DNA from: Brassica napus
Taxonomy: Eukaryota; Streptophyta; Magnoliopsida; Brassicales; Brassicaceae
Length of the DNA stretch: 64,000 bases
Direction of reading: 5' to 3'
Assembly: GCF_020379485.1 (NCBI RefSeq)
Contig: NC_063452.1
Span: 54,775,377 to 54,839,376, forward strand
Below, one piece after another: positions 10,914-21,809 of the stretch. Below the pieces are notes generated by a model, which was given only the letters and a program-made list of their open reading frames with translations, was not told where the DNA came from and searched no databases. Made by a program: the position numbers and the translations under genes. Within the stretch, counting starts at the first letter, position 1, and each line of letters starts with the position of its first letter.

Positions 10914-11430
10914 CCGGGTCCAATCAGTATTGAACTTGGTTTTGGTTTCCTTGGATCTACTGGAGCTAGTGCTTACAGTGATCCAAAGCAAAACTTCTCC
11001 ATATGAAGCTAGAAAAAAAGAAGGCTTGTTATGCATCATCCTGTGTAGTGGAGCTCAGATACATGGTCTAGTTCAAGGGGTTTAACGTCTTGTTACAGCA
11101 ATGGACGGCTAGTTTTTGCTGTGTCTGGCTGCAAACACCTTCCATCGATTCTCTCCTCTCTTTAGATGGTATGAAACCTCCTATGCTCTTCTTTTGCGAA
11201 ATCTCTCGAGTGATACTAATTAAATGTTGTTTGCTTTCTTTGTTTTGTGGATCATTTCATAAATTTTGTTACTCTCTACAATTATACAAATGTGAGAATA
11301 CATCTTTAACAGATAACCATTCATTTTGTTATAATTAGTCCGAGACAGTCACTTAAATAAAACAAAGAATACACATCTATTTGAAGTTTTGAACTAAAGA
11401 AAAGCGTTTTTTTTAAAAGACAAAAACTGT
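10914..11430. other. 3' flank of the PPR gene
   Basis: Non-coding sequence. The 82-codon open frame at 11090-11338 looks like chance. The last five bases before 11436 (AAAGC, 11431-11435) are one copy of the solo-LTR target duplication. Confidence 0.4.
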
Positions 11431-11435
11431 AAAGC

Positions 11436-12918
11436 TGATGTTAAGAGTTTTCAAGAATCTTAATCAAATGTTATAGTATAAAGGATGTCAAACCAGTTCT
11501 AAGTGATTCTAAAGTAAAGGGAATGCAAGACCATGCTTAATCTAAATGCTATCAATTGGTGAGATGATTTTGAACTAAAATACTACTAAAATGCAATAAG
11601 GAACAAAGCTTTCTTTTTTATGAGATGGAAGAACTCATGGGCTAAGGGAATTGACCGGTGATCAAGTTTGAATCTAAAGGTGGTACCTTTCAATCAATCT
11701 ATCAACCTTAGACCTAGACACAATCCTAAACAAACTCTATCTCTAGATGAATGCTCATTCACTAAGATAACTCAAGCATCAAATTTTTTTGGTTGAATAT
11801 TATCTAAGCAATCATTAATTTCAAGTTTATTAGCCATCTTAACACCTTTAACAACAAATCTCTTTGATAAAGAATGTTAAAAGCTTAGGAGAGTTGGTTC
11901 ATGCATTTGATCAAACACCTTTCGGGTATGAAATGCCTAGAGCTCAACTTTAGAAAGGCCAACTCTTCCATTGCAATAAAGCACTCTACTAGCAAGGAAC
12001 AAGATGGATCTATACTAAAACACCTTAGATCTAGCTTAATCACCCTTAATCTCCCTAACCCATGAATCCATAGATGACTACTCACTAATCTTCATGATAA
12101 ACCCAAGAATCAATGATGATTTGGTGTTAATCATGATTGGTGATCAATATAACTAAGCAATCACAAAAGATAATGATCAATATTAGATCTTTTACCTAAA
12201 GGTTCTTTGTGATTAGATAGAAAATAAGATTTGATTCTAACATTAGGTTTAGAGAGTATTTATATGACTTCTAAAACCTAATGGGCTCAGTCAACAACCT
12301 GAAAGGTCCAAATAAAACATAAATTTTCGATCAGAAGAACAGACACGGCGCGGGTACACTAGGTCGCTCCATAGGTCACTCCACATCTGGAGCGGGTTAG
12401 TCACCCCGCTCCGGAACGTCGCTCCAATATGTTTGCTTCACGTCTCCAAATCTCGCGCGGGTTCATGACGTCGCTCCAATAGGTCGCTCTACATCTAGAG
12501 CGGGTTAGTCACCCCGCTCCGGAACGTCGCTCTAAATGCCATCTTCACGTCTTCAAATTGCGCGCGGGTTCGTGACGTCGCTCCACCAGGTCGCTCCACA
12601 TCTGGAAAGTTGTCGACGAGGGGTTGAGCTCGGAGCGGGTGCCTCACCCCGGTGCAAGAGGTCGCGATGTCTTCGTTTCGTCTGGAGCGGGTGTCGTAGG
12701 TCGCTCCCGTAGCCCGCTCCGGTGCTCTACTCGCTCAAACAACACTTTCCACTCCCTTTTTGATCCCAAATGCTTCCAAATACCTCTAAGAACTCCAATA
12801 GACGCTGCAAGACCTGATAAAGACTTATGCAATGCAAAAAGGGAACTAAAATGCATAATTTCTAATCTAAATAACCAAAACATGCAAGAATGAAGAGTTA
12901 AAAATGTGCAAGATATCA
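11436..12918. mobile_element. Solo LTR, 1483 bp, with 5-bp TSD
   Basis: The element starts TGATGTTAAG and ends AAGATATCA, giving canonical TG...CA ends. It is flanked by AAAGC at 11431-11435 and 12919-12923, the 5-bp duplication made by LTR retrotransposon integrase. There are no internal gag or pol sequences, so it is a solo LTR left by LTR-LTR recombination. The length suggests a Gypsy/Athila-like family, but this is inference, and the orientation is not certain. Confidence 0.8.
12360..12612. repeat. 107-108 bp GC-rich tandem repeat inside the solo LTR
   Basis: The motif ACATCTgGAgcGGGTTAGTC recurs at 12383 and 12491 (108 bp apart), with a truncated third copy at 12598 (107 bp). Each unit carries CCGCTCCGGAACGTCGCTC and a GCGCGGGTTC block. 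The GC content contrasts with the AT-rich rest of the LTR. Confidence 0.85.
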
Positions 12919-12923
12919 AAAGC

Positions 12924-14540
12924 TGATCGTGAAGAATTAACACATGCTTCCTAGATAAATTAATCAAACCACTTCCAACGCAAGTGAGTATTGACAGTTC
13001 CTGTCACAGTGTCAGGTCTAAAGCTAAATGAAGAAGTAAATACAGTGAGAGACTGAAAATTTGGAACTTGTAAGAGAACTTCTCCACCTCCATCTGGAGC
13101 TACTCCATGGGCTTTGATCACAATACATGCTTTTAAAGAAGTGTCCTTCTGTTTTTCAAGTTACTGTACATAAGTTGGACTAAGGATTTATGACAACACG
13201 CCAAGCTTCATATACAAAACTATATATGAGATTTAGGCCTTAGATACAGTTGTTTTATGAGGCTTTTTATTTTGGGCTAGACATTTTTCAAATCGTATTT
13301 TTGGATTTAACGTTTTAATAATCTGGTGTGGCGTATTGTGATGTGCTTCTATAAATTGGTGTGGCGTATTGTGATGTAATGGTGAAAAATCTTCGATGAC
13401 TCGAGTGGCGAAATATTTATGATATGAATGGAATCAAAGTTGGCTTATACCATTGTAAAAGTTCTTACGAAGATACAATTAGTTGGGGGAAAAGAAAACA
13501 AGAAAACATCGGTGTGACCGATCACCAAACACCAAATATACCAAATAGTAATATATTTCTATTAATGTTTTTGTCCCCGAAAACATTAAACAAAGATCCA
13601 AAAAAAGAAGCTACTACTTTTCCTTAATTACAATCAAACCCTCAATAAGCTGTACGGACAATCAGATCTTACGCAGCGTTTTGTCCGTACTCTTAACTCG
13701 CGTCACTCATTCTTCGGTCTTTCTTCTTAGTTTTAAAGAAAATAGTAAAACTCTTTCAATCACCTAACAACTGAAATGTAACTAAACCTGGTAAGTAACG
13801 AGAACCAATTCAATAACAATTGGGTATCCGAAAATTATAAGCATCTTTATTATTAAATTAAAACAGTAAGCATCAAATTGAATAGTATTGTTAAACTTTA
13901 TTTCTGAATAACATTCTCAAAAAAGCTGATGATGAACTACTTGCTTGTTGCTACTTGCGTTGCGTGAGGTAAGGTGTTATTTGATCCTTGCTTCTTTATT
14001 CTCGAAATTGAAGATTTTGAATTAGAAATAAGTTGTGACCACATACAAAATATGTTTTATAACAATATGAAAGCTGCTTTGTCGTGTTTTGTTGTATGCC
14101 TACTCTCATGAATCGATGCCTTCTGAATCCTTATTTGTTGTCGGCCACCTTTATACTTCTTTTCCTATTGGTTTCACTATGCAACATCTTAAATAACGTA
14201 ACTCGATATTCTTATACAACTGATCAATTCTGTAGCTGGAACTAATTTCTATTTTTGATTTTAGTGGTGAAACCACTATGCTACCACACACACTCTTACA
14301 TGAAATGCTATTCGCGTATAAATGATAATAATATGCAAAGAAAAGGGTAGCAAATTACAACTTGTACAGCTCTTGAGCTAAGTCGTGCAAGAGAGTGAAG
14401 AATATATTAAATAAGTTGTATACATTAATCCAATCCAATCCATAACTCATAAGGTGACATACAAAAATGGCAAATGACTAGGGATCCACAAGACTCATGG
14501 GAATATAATATATCGTAAACGTTACCGTACGAATTTGCAT
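12924..14540. other. Intergenic
   Basis: No convincing gene. A small direct repeat, GGTGTGGCGTATTGTGATGT, occurs at about 13325 and 13357. The 67-codon open frame at 13424 has no recognisable similarity. Confidence 0.4.
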
Positions 14541-14744
14541 GACATCATAGCAACTCCAATGGTGTTCCTTAGGATTATAATAGTATTTTTTTTGCTTTTT
14601 AAATAGTTAAGGATTTGAGTCTAAAATGTATGTCCAATGGTGTTACTCAAAATGAAGTTCTTAGGGATTTAAAATTATTAAATTTTAAAAAAAATTTAAG
14701 TTTAAATTTTTTTTATTCAATGATTAAAAGCAAACATACAATAA

Positions 14745-16022
14745 TTAAACATCTTCATCATTACCAAACTTGTTCCAAATATTTTCGATTAAATCATTTT
14801 TCAATGCTTCGTGTGTACGCCTATCTCGAACATGATTCCGTAGACCAAGCATATTACCGAAATGTGAAGGCATGTTGTTAATATGCTCTACATTTGAACT
14901 TCTGCTCGACTCTCCTTCCTCAAATTTCGATGTATCGAACTGAGTGTAACCACCTCGTTCATTTTCGACTATCATATTGTGTAGTATGATACATGCTCTC
15001 ATAATCTTCCCTATTTTTTCCTTGTCCAATGATAGAGCTGGGTTTTTTACTATCGCAAATCGAGCTTGCAATACACCAAAAGCACGTTCCACATCTTTCC
15101 GGGTTGCTTCTTGAACTTTAGCAAATAACGCTGCTTTAGGACCTTGAGGGAGTGTGATAGACTGGATAAATGTTGACCATTTTGGATATATACCGTCAAT
15201 GAGGTAGTAAGCCAAATCATACTGGTGTCCATTGACCATGTACGTTACCCTTGCAGCGCGACCTTGGTAAATGTCATCAAAAACAGGTGACCGATCAAGG
15301 ACGTTAATATCGTTTAAGGTACCTGGAGGACCAAAAAAGGCGTGCCATATCCAAAGATCTTGTGAAGCTACAGCCTCCAAGACAATTGTCGGCTTTCCTG
15401 ATCCACGTGTGTACTGTCATTTCCAAGCGGTTGGGCAATTTTTCCACTCCCAATGCATACAATCGATGCTTCCTATCATCCCCGGAAAGTCGCGTATCTC
15501 TCCAATATCGAGTAGTCGTTGAAGATCCTCTGGAGTGGGTCTTCGTAGATACTCATCTCCAAATAGTTGTATTACACATTCTGTGAAATTGGTTAAACAT
15601 GAAAGTGATGTGCTTTCACCGAGTCGGAGATATTCGTCACCGGCGTCAGCCGCAGAGCTGTACGCAAGCATACAAATAGCTGTCGTACACTTTTGTAATG
15701 TTGATAGACCTAACCTTCCGACTGCATCTCTTCTTTGTTGAAAAAATGGAATATTTGCTGAGAGGGTGTCGACAATCTGCATGAATACTTCCTTGCTCAT
15801 GCGGAAACGGCGTCTGAATAAATGAGGCGGAAATGTCGGATCTTCACTAAAGTAGTCATTCCATAGACGGTTGTGGCCCGCTTCTCGGTTTCTTTCGACA
15901 TATGCACGTTTCTTTTTTTTTGTAGTTCGATTCTCCACAATACTGTTGTATGTTTCTTCAAAATATTCATCAAAAGCCTCATTGACAGCCGCATCGAGTC
16001 TTCGGTCGATTTCATCTGCCAT
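14745..16022 (-). pseudogene. PIF/Harbinger transposase (DDE_Tnp_4 nuclease), one nonsense codon
   Basis: The 426-codon frame runs from 16022 to 14745 and is interrupted once, by TGA at 15417-15419. Upstream is the N-terminal HTH-like part (FRRRFRMSKEVFMQIVD). The three catalytic acids of the HARBI1-like nuclease follow: Asp in MIGSIDCMHWEW, Asp in GTLNDINVLDRS and Glu in RKDVERAFGVLQARF. The stop sits in WK-stop-QYTRGSGKP, where the family has Gly, so a GGA to TGA change explains it. Apart from this codon the gene looks complete, so inactivation is recent. It would cut and paste the element together with the Myb-like protein downstream of it on the map (16856-17651). Confidence 0.9.
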
Positions 16023-16855
16023 ATTAGGCTATCCTTCCTTCAAACATTATAACAAATATACGTTTTTATAAACTTTTTTTTGGTATTACTTTTGTGATTT
16101 TGTCGACATATATATATTTCATAATCATAACTTATTTTCAATAAAAAAAAAACAGTCAACGTGCTATCTATTTCCTAATCATAACTTATTTTCGGTTATT
16201 ATTATTTTGAAATCAACTTCTATAATTTCGGTCCAGTCCCAACTTATATAATTAACTAACTATTACCTTTAAATTAAATAAATGATGGTTCATATAATTA
16301 CCTAACTAATTTGAAATCAACTACTACAATTAACTCATACCTAACGCTGATGGAGATGAAGGTGGGAAGGTCGTTGTTGTTGAAACAATTGAAAACCGAA
16401 CGTTTTGCGATCTATGAGTCCTAGACAACACACAAGTACTCTTTCTGTTTGTGGAAAGGAGATTGTACAAGGAAAATAAGAGCAAAGGAAATAGATTCCA
16501 CTAAAACAGCATTACATCCGTTTTTAGACAGTACAAAGGAAGCAAAAGAGCAAAGGAAATAGCATAACATCCGAGTGTACAAACAGACTTATAAAGGCAA
16601 CATACAAACAACCCGTGACTTGGTTCACATGAAAATACAAACAGAGAATACAAACCTGTGACTTGATACCAGCTTTTGTCTTCAACCCGTGACATGGTCT
16701 AGTACTTCACCTGAAACAGAAGAAATTCACGTGTGTAAGCAATGTAAATAGACATGTTTTAGTTGTAATAATGACAAGGAAAATAAGGTCTAATGCAAAT
16801 AGTTGAAACTTGTCTTATGAAAACATCTGAAACTAAGGTTAGAGCTAAACAAACC

Positions 16856-17651
16856 CTACAACAATTCAGACAAAAGTTTACTTTTGAGAGCTGATTCCAT
16901 CTCAGAGAGAGGCTTGGGCTTTGTAAGCAAACTCTCTAGCAAACTCTGCTGAGAGATTTTTTTTCTTAACTCCAACAAATTTTCTAGCTTCGCCAACTCC
17001 TCCTCTTTTCCAGTTTTCTTCCTCTTGCTACCAGCCTTTGCAGCCTCAACTCCTATTGGTCGCTCTTCTGGCTCTGGCTCTGGCTCAGGCACTGCCCCTT
17101 CACCATCGCCTTGGGAATCCGCTGGTTTGCGTTTGTCCTTCTCCAGATATGTTGAGCACCACTTTACATCATGCCGAAGCTCCCTCCACGCATGTTCGAA
17201 GTTGAACTTCGATCCCTGGTCATTGGCAAATATATCCAACGCAGACTTCATCACATCGTTCTCATTTTGCCCGCTTCTCTGCTCCCTCAGTGCCATGTCG
17301 TAACAACCAGCAAACTTGCAAACTCCCTCGTTGATCCTAGCCCATCTTTGCTTGCATGGCCCAAGTTCTCGTGGGGTGGTCCCAACCAGTTGAGGACTGG
17401 AGTTGTAGTACTCTACAATCCTGTTCCAGAAGGCACCTACCTACCTTTTGTTCATTACTCACAATGGGGTCTTTGCTGGTGTTGAGCCACGCTCCGATGA
17501 GGATTAAATCCTCTTTCAGTGACCATTTTCTCCTCTCTTTGACAGTAGACACACCAGAACTTTGGCCAGTAAAGAGAAGAGGGTCGCAGGAGTCCAGATG
17601 AACTGGCCCTTGACTCATTACGAGGTTTACATAACCACCAGATTTCACCAT
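16856..17651 (-). pseudogene. Harbinger-associated Myb/SANT-like protein (ORF2), 4-bp duplication frameshift
   Basis: Two overlapping minus-strand frames together form the Myb/SANT-like DNA-binding partner of Harbinger transposases. The N-terminal part has the trihelix WSLKEDLILIGAWLNTSKDP. The rest (RELGPCKQRWARINEGVCKF, then MALREQRSGQNENDVM) ends in a Lys-rich C terminus with KRKKTGKEEELAKLE. The frames are joined by a shift near 17443-17450: on the minus strand GGTAGGTAGGTGCC contains an extra AGGT, a 4-bp tandem duplication. Removing it would restore the family reading through QKVG and AFW. These proteins normally bind terminal DNA and recruit the transposase to the nucleus. Confidence 0.85.
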
Positions 17652-18026
17652 TTAGGAAGAAGTATGTGTTTCTCTAGTAGAAACACTGACGGTTAAATAA
17701 GGGATTCTATAATGACTATTGAATCCTAGTAGAAAACAGTCCTATCAGAACAGCTCACGACAATTAAATGGGTTTTAGGCTTAAAGGAAACAGTGCAGTT
17801 ACGCACAATTAAATGGTGGTTTGGTGTGCATTAATAATCCTAGTTGTTTCCTATCTACAAACTTGCAAGTTATTTGCTCAGAAACATTTAAACAGACACA
17901 CGGTTTCACAATCCTAGTTTGTTTTCAACTATTCTCAACTACTAAAGTTACACGGTTACACAATCCTAGTTTCTTTTCTAACTACAAACTAATTTCCATT
18001 TGAATTATAACTGGTAAGTTCAAACA

Positions 18027-18571
18027 CTAACCAGAGTTTGAAACCGGTAAGTTTCTTTTCTCGAGTTCAGTCACCCGCGTAAGCAGCATTCTCACCTGCC
18101 CCTGAAAAGACATCAGATCAACTCCATTTAATTTCTTAGAAATATGATTAATAAGAGAGTGAACCATCAGACAGAACTCACCTTAAGTGATTCGCACTCT
18201 CGCAGAAGCTTCTCCTGCTCGTGAAAACGTACTTTCAGTCTCTCAACCTCTTGTTGCATCCCCATAACCCATGGTTGCCTGAAATGCAACCCGTCATTCT
18301 GCGAAAACAGAAAAAAAACTTATCAAACAACAAATAAATATGGAAGGACGAGCTCGATAAATATAGACAGAAGAATGCAAACCTCATAATCTTTGCATAT
18401 GAAGTATCTTTTGCCGAGGAGGTAATCATATGTATCCTCTTCATCGACGACCTCCTTCGTGATAGATCCACAGGGACACAACTTGGGAATCCCCTGTTGC
18501 GCATCTGCAACGAAATGAAGCATGTTGTAGTATGCTTTGTGTGCTTTCATATCCCTCAATTTGTCCTCCAT
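18027..18571 (-). CDS. GRF-type zinc-finger protein (transposon-associated, At4g04775/At1g43722-like)
   Basis: Three exons on the minus strand: 18383-18571, 18182-18298 and 18027-18101, all with GT-AG junctions, giving 126 residues. The N-terminal part has YYNMLHFVADAQQGIPKLC and then CPCGS...KRYFICKDYE. This is the Cys/Cys...Phe-Cys pattern of the small GRF zinc finger found in many plant transposon-linked proteins. The C-terminal half (residues about 70-120) is a predicted coiled coil (QQEVERLKVRFHEQEKLL). I chose the Met at 18571; the open frame extends to 18610 and an AG lies just upstream, so a 5' exon is possible. It shares strand and spacing with the Harbinger genes. Function is unknown; the name rests on the finger pattern. 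Confidence 0.7.
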
Positions 18572-18679
18572 TTCAGAACCTAGAAGAACAATAACGTATA
18601 AGCGGATCAAAATCCCTTTTTAATCGTGAGGAAACCAACCAAGAAACGAATAAAAAGAAGAAAATAATAAGACCAGATC

Positions 18680-19005
18680 AAAACACTAATTCGATTATAA
18701 TCCCCAATTCGATTTCTAACACGAAATCTATTTCATCCCCACAATAGAATCCATAAACAAATAAGCTAATGTAAGAAAAAAAAATTTACAGACGAAAACC
18801 CTAATTTGATTTTAATCCCAATTCGATTTTAAACCCCAAATCTATTTGATCCCCACAATCGATTCCATAAACAAAGAATCGAATGTAAAAAATAAAACAA
18901 ACACACGAAAACCCTAATTTGATTTTTATCCCCAATTCGATTTTAAACCCAAACTCTAATTTTCCCCACAATCGAATCCATAAACACTGATGAAAGTGAC
19001 ATGCA
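18680..19005. repeat. 114-bp tandem repeat, three copies, upstream of the GRF gene
   Basis: The block CCCAATTCGATTT(T/C)...CCCCACAAT(C/A)GA...CCATAAACA recurs with CCCAATTCG at 18703, 18817 and 18931, exactly 114 bp apart. It lies in the presumed leader or promoter of the minus-strand GRF gene. Confidence 0.85.
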
Positions 19006-19336
19006 TTAAATCCAAATGCAAAAATAAAGAACTAAAATGGTGCAATTTACCTTGAACCAACCGGATCGCAGTATCGCCTTTGTTTTCGCCGGGAGAGGTG
19101 GAAACGTTTTTTTTTCCGGCTCGACTCGAGAAAATGATCGAGTTTTTTTCCTCTCACCAACCACATTCCTTTCCCGGTCCACTCAGACGTTGCCAGCACA
19201 TCAAGGATCAACCGCAAATAAATCCTTGATTAAGGATTCAACCTCAGCGTAACGTCAATTTATATTATTATTTTACTCTATAAGCATAAGGATTAGCGCT
19301 AAGATATGGCTAATATCCCGCGTTGCAGCTGGTCTC

Positions 19337-19794
19337 ATATCCTTGTTTTAATTGGATGGTCGAGAGTACGTAGTAGTAAAGTGATAATATCATCTCTTTA
19401 ATTTTAATTCTTCTCGAAGAGATAGCAAAGAATATTATGGAAATATGAAATTCCTACGCCGTTTAGCATATAACTTCGTGGCTACGTACATTGCGTTCGG
19501 TCCTTACTCCTTTCACTTCACTTTCCTCCAGTTAATCGAAACCAATATGAGCCGTTGACCTTACCGCCATTGGAACGGTGGCTCAAAAGGCTTCTTACTA
19601 GACCATGGTTCTAGCGTTAGGTTACTTTTTCCTTATACTAAAATTCATTATATGTAGGTACTTTGGTTAAAAAAATGCATTATCGTTTGCTTATAAAGTA
19701 TATGATATGTTTTTATATGTTTACAACACCCATGTCTTACAAATTTACAAGGATGTATTAATGTTACAATTTTTTTGCTCTACACTAAGACATG
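19337..19794. other. Spacer between two Harbinger-type elements
   Basis: Non-coding sequence; nothing recognised. Confidence 0.4.
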
Positions 19795-19797
19795 TTA

Positions 19798-21262
19798 GAG
19801 CATCAGCAACAAGGTGAGATTGCAACAATAGTAAAATAATGATATTTATTTTTATAAATATATTTAATTATTTTTTTTAACAACTTAACCAGTAAATGAT
19901 TTACACTTGTAGAAACGTTTCTCAATGTTGCATTTGGAGTACCCGCAAAAAGTATCGTCTCTTACCGCTTATTGTTCTTTTTTTTTTGTCGACTTAGCTT
20001 TTCATTAAAGCTTATCAGAAGTAGGAGTACAAATAAAGTTTACAAACACATGGACACAAGGAAAACACGTGTCATACAAAAACTTAAGCACAATCCACGT
20101 GTTAAAGAAGAAGCATGCATATCGGAGAAGCTTTTGCTCCACCGCCAGTCAAGTTTCAGGCTGAAAACGCCGACATACTCTTCAACGTTCTTGCAACACT
20201 TTCATCTTCTTTGATTTGCACTCACTACTAGTCTCCCTTACGCCTTCCGCCGATGTTGATGCTTTGTAAATCTTACATCTCCGGTTCATAACACGGGGAC
20301 TTCTCAATCAAAACCCAAAGTAGATCCTTTGTTGGACCGCTCACATTAGAACGCCAAACTCTACTGAACCTCCTTTGAAGCAACTGAGTTTAGTCCATCA
20401 TCTTCATCCCCTTTCCAATTAGAAAGCCCAACCCTTTGGCCTTCATCGGCAAACTATAACGGGTTAAGACTGATTTCTTGAAGAAAGGTTCTGAGCTTAA
20501 TCTTTAAAGAAGATAAACCAAATACCAACAATCGGGATTTTGTATGAACTCGCGAAGAGAGAACAAAGTTGAATCCGATCTACAAGACCAGAACTTTATT
20601 CAAACTCAGTCTTCATCGGAGTACAAGAGAAAAACCATGAAGTTTTGCTCCGCTTCAGACTGAAAATGTCACAACAAAAGTTGCCAACGCGAAGGAGAGA
20701 TTCGCCGAGCGAAGGGAAGGATCGATCATACAGATCGAAGTATTTACATCAAAAAACAAAAAAGGAAAACAAAAAAAGAAAATGGTAACCGGCGGCAAAA
20801 GCCACCGGCACCGAACAGGAATCGTTATCCGAAAACTCTTTTTAGAGAGAAGTTGGAGCACTTAGAGAGAGAGAATATTTTTCCTGGAGAAATGGGTTTA
20901 CCGCTTATTGTTCTCTTTCCTTGTTTTTATAAATTTTTATTATTTTAATTGTTAAAATTTCCTAAAAGTATTATTACTATTGGTGTGGCATCCGCGGTGG
21001 AAATCCTTAAATGAGAATCCTTAGGAAAAAAATAATTAAATAATCAGTGGATCTCACCAAAAGCTAAGAATTCAATCCTTAAAATTCTTAAATAATGACT
21101 TTTTCTTAGTGAATCCTTGCACTATTTGCGGGTTCCCACGACTACGTGGCGGCCCGTGAATGGTCATCTTTTTTTTTTTTTTTTAAATCCAAAATATCCA
21201 GGATTAATCCGAAATGCCCTTGTCGCTAAGGACTCCAATGAGTCTCACCGTTGCGCATGCTC
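19798..21262. mobile_element. Harbinger-type non-autonomous element with TTA target duplication
   Basis: The left end reads GAGCATCAGCAACAAGGTGAGA. The right end read inward is GAGCATGCGCAACGGTGAGAC. TTA flanks both sides (19795-19797 and 21263-21265), the 3-bp duplication typical of PIF/Harbinger. Without the nested retroposon (19979-20897 plus its 17-bp duplication) it would be about 530 bp, a MITE size. No transposase is encoded. Confidence 0.65.
19979..20897 (-). mobile_element. Retroposon (LINE-type) nested in the Harbinger MITE
   Basis: A perfect 17-bp duplication, TTACCGCTTATTGTTCT, lies at 19962-19978 and 20898-20914. The minus-strand 3' end is an A tail (T run at 19979-19987) beside the duplication. 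The 919-bp body has a CT-rich 5' leader and no recognisable reverse transcriptase. It is probably a non-autonomous or internally deleted LINE derivative. Confidence 0.88.
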
Positions 21263-21265
21263 TTA

Positions 21266-21809
21266 AATCATTTCAGTTGCCACACGTGGCATCCTCTGAT
21301 TTATCAGATTTGCTACGTTGAAATAGACAACAGGAAGTGGAAAAATTCCATCCAAAAGAAGAAAAATTCGCTCCAATCTTCATCACTTTTTAATTGACAA
21401 CACGAAGTGCGTTCTTGAATGTTAAATTTGGCTTCATCGATCTATCTCTTTGTTCCTCTGCCAGACTGCCACCGATATTTGATATATCGCCCTCTCGATT
21501 ATAAAGATATGAAATAACGATATTATACATCATTCATATTATAAAACGCAGGTAATAACTCTGTCCAGTGACTTATGGAAATTACGTAACATCTACATTT
21601 CTAAGGACACTTCTGAAAAGAAGGTTTTCAACAATCATTTTATTCATATATAATAAATTGAAGAAAGAACGAACAAATAAATAGTGTTATGAATACATGG
21701 TTTAGTGTTGAGATTCAGACTAAGATTAGTGTATTTATTTAGGGAAACATATTCTTTGATATCTTAAAGTGATTTAAGAAGCCAATACGAAATACATATA
21801 CTAGAACCA
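21266..21809. other. Intergenic
   Basis: Non-coding, AT-rich; no feature recognised. Confidence 0.35.

Larger units (their letters stand above)
14541..19336 (-). mobile_element. PIF/Harbinger DNA transposon, about 4.8 kb, degenerate
   Basis: Three minus-strand genes lie together: a Harbinger DDE transposase, its Myb/SANT-like partner and a small GRF-type zinc-finger protein. Candidate ends are GACATCATAGCAACTCCAATGG at 14541 and, read on the minus strand, GAGACCAGCTGCAACGCGGG at 19336. Both resemble the termini of the neighbouring non-autonomous element (GAGCATGCGCAACGGTGAGA), but a TTA-type target duplication is not visible. The exact boundaries are therefore approximate. Confidence 0.6.

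Noticed and set aside
12624..12967. Opposed open frames of 89 and 107 codons
   Set aside because: They lie mostly inside the solo LTR, overlap on both strands and run through its GC-rich part; no family similarity.
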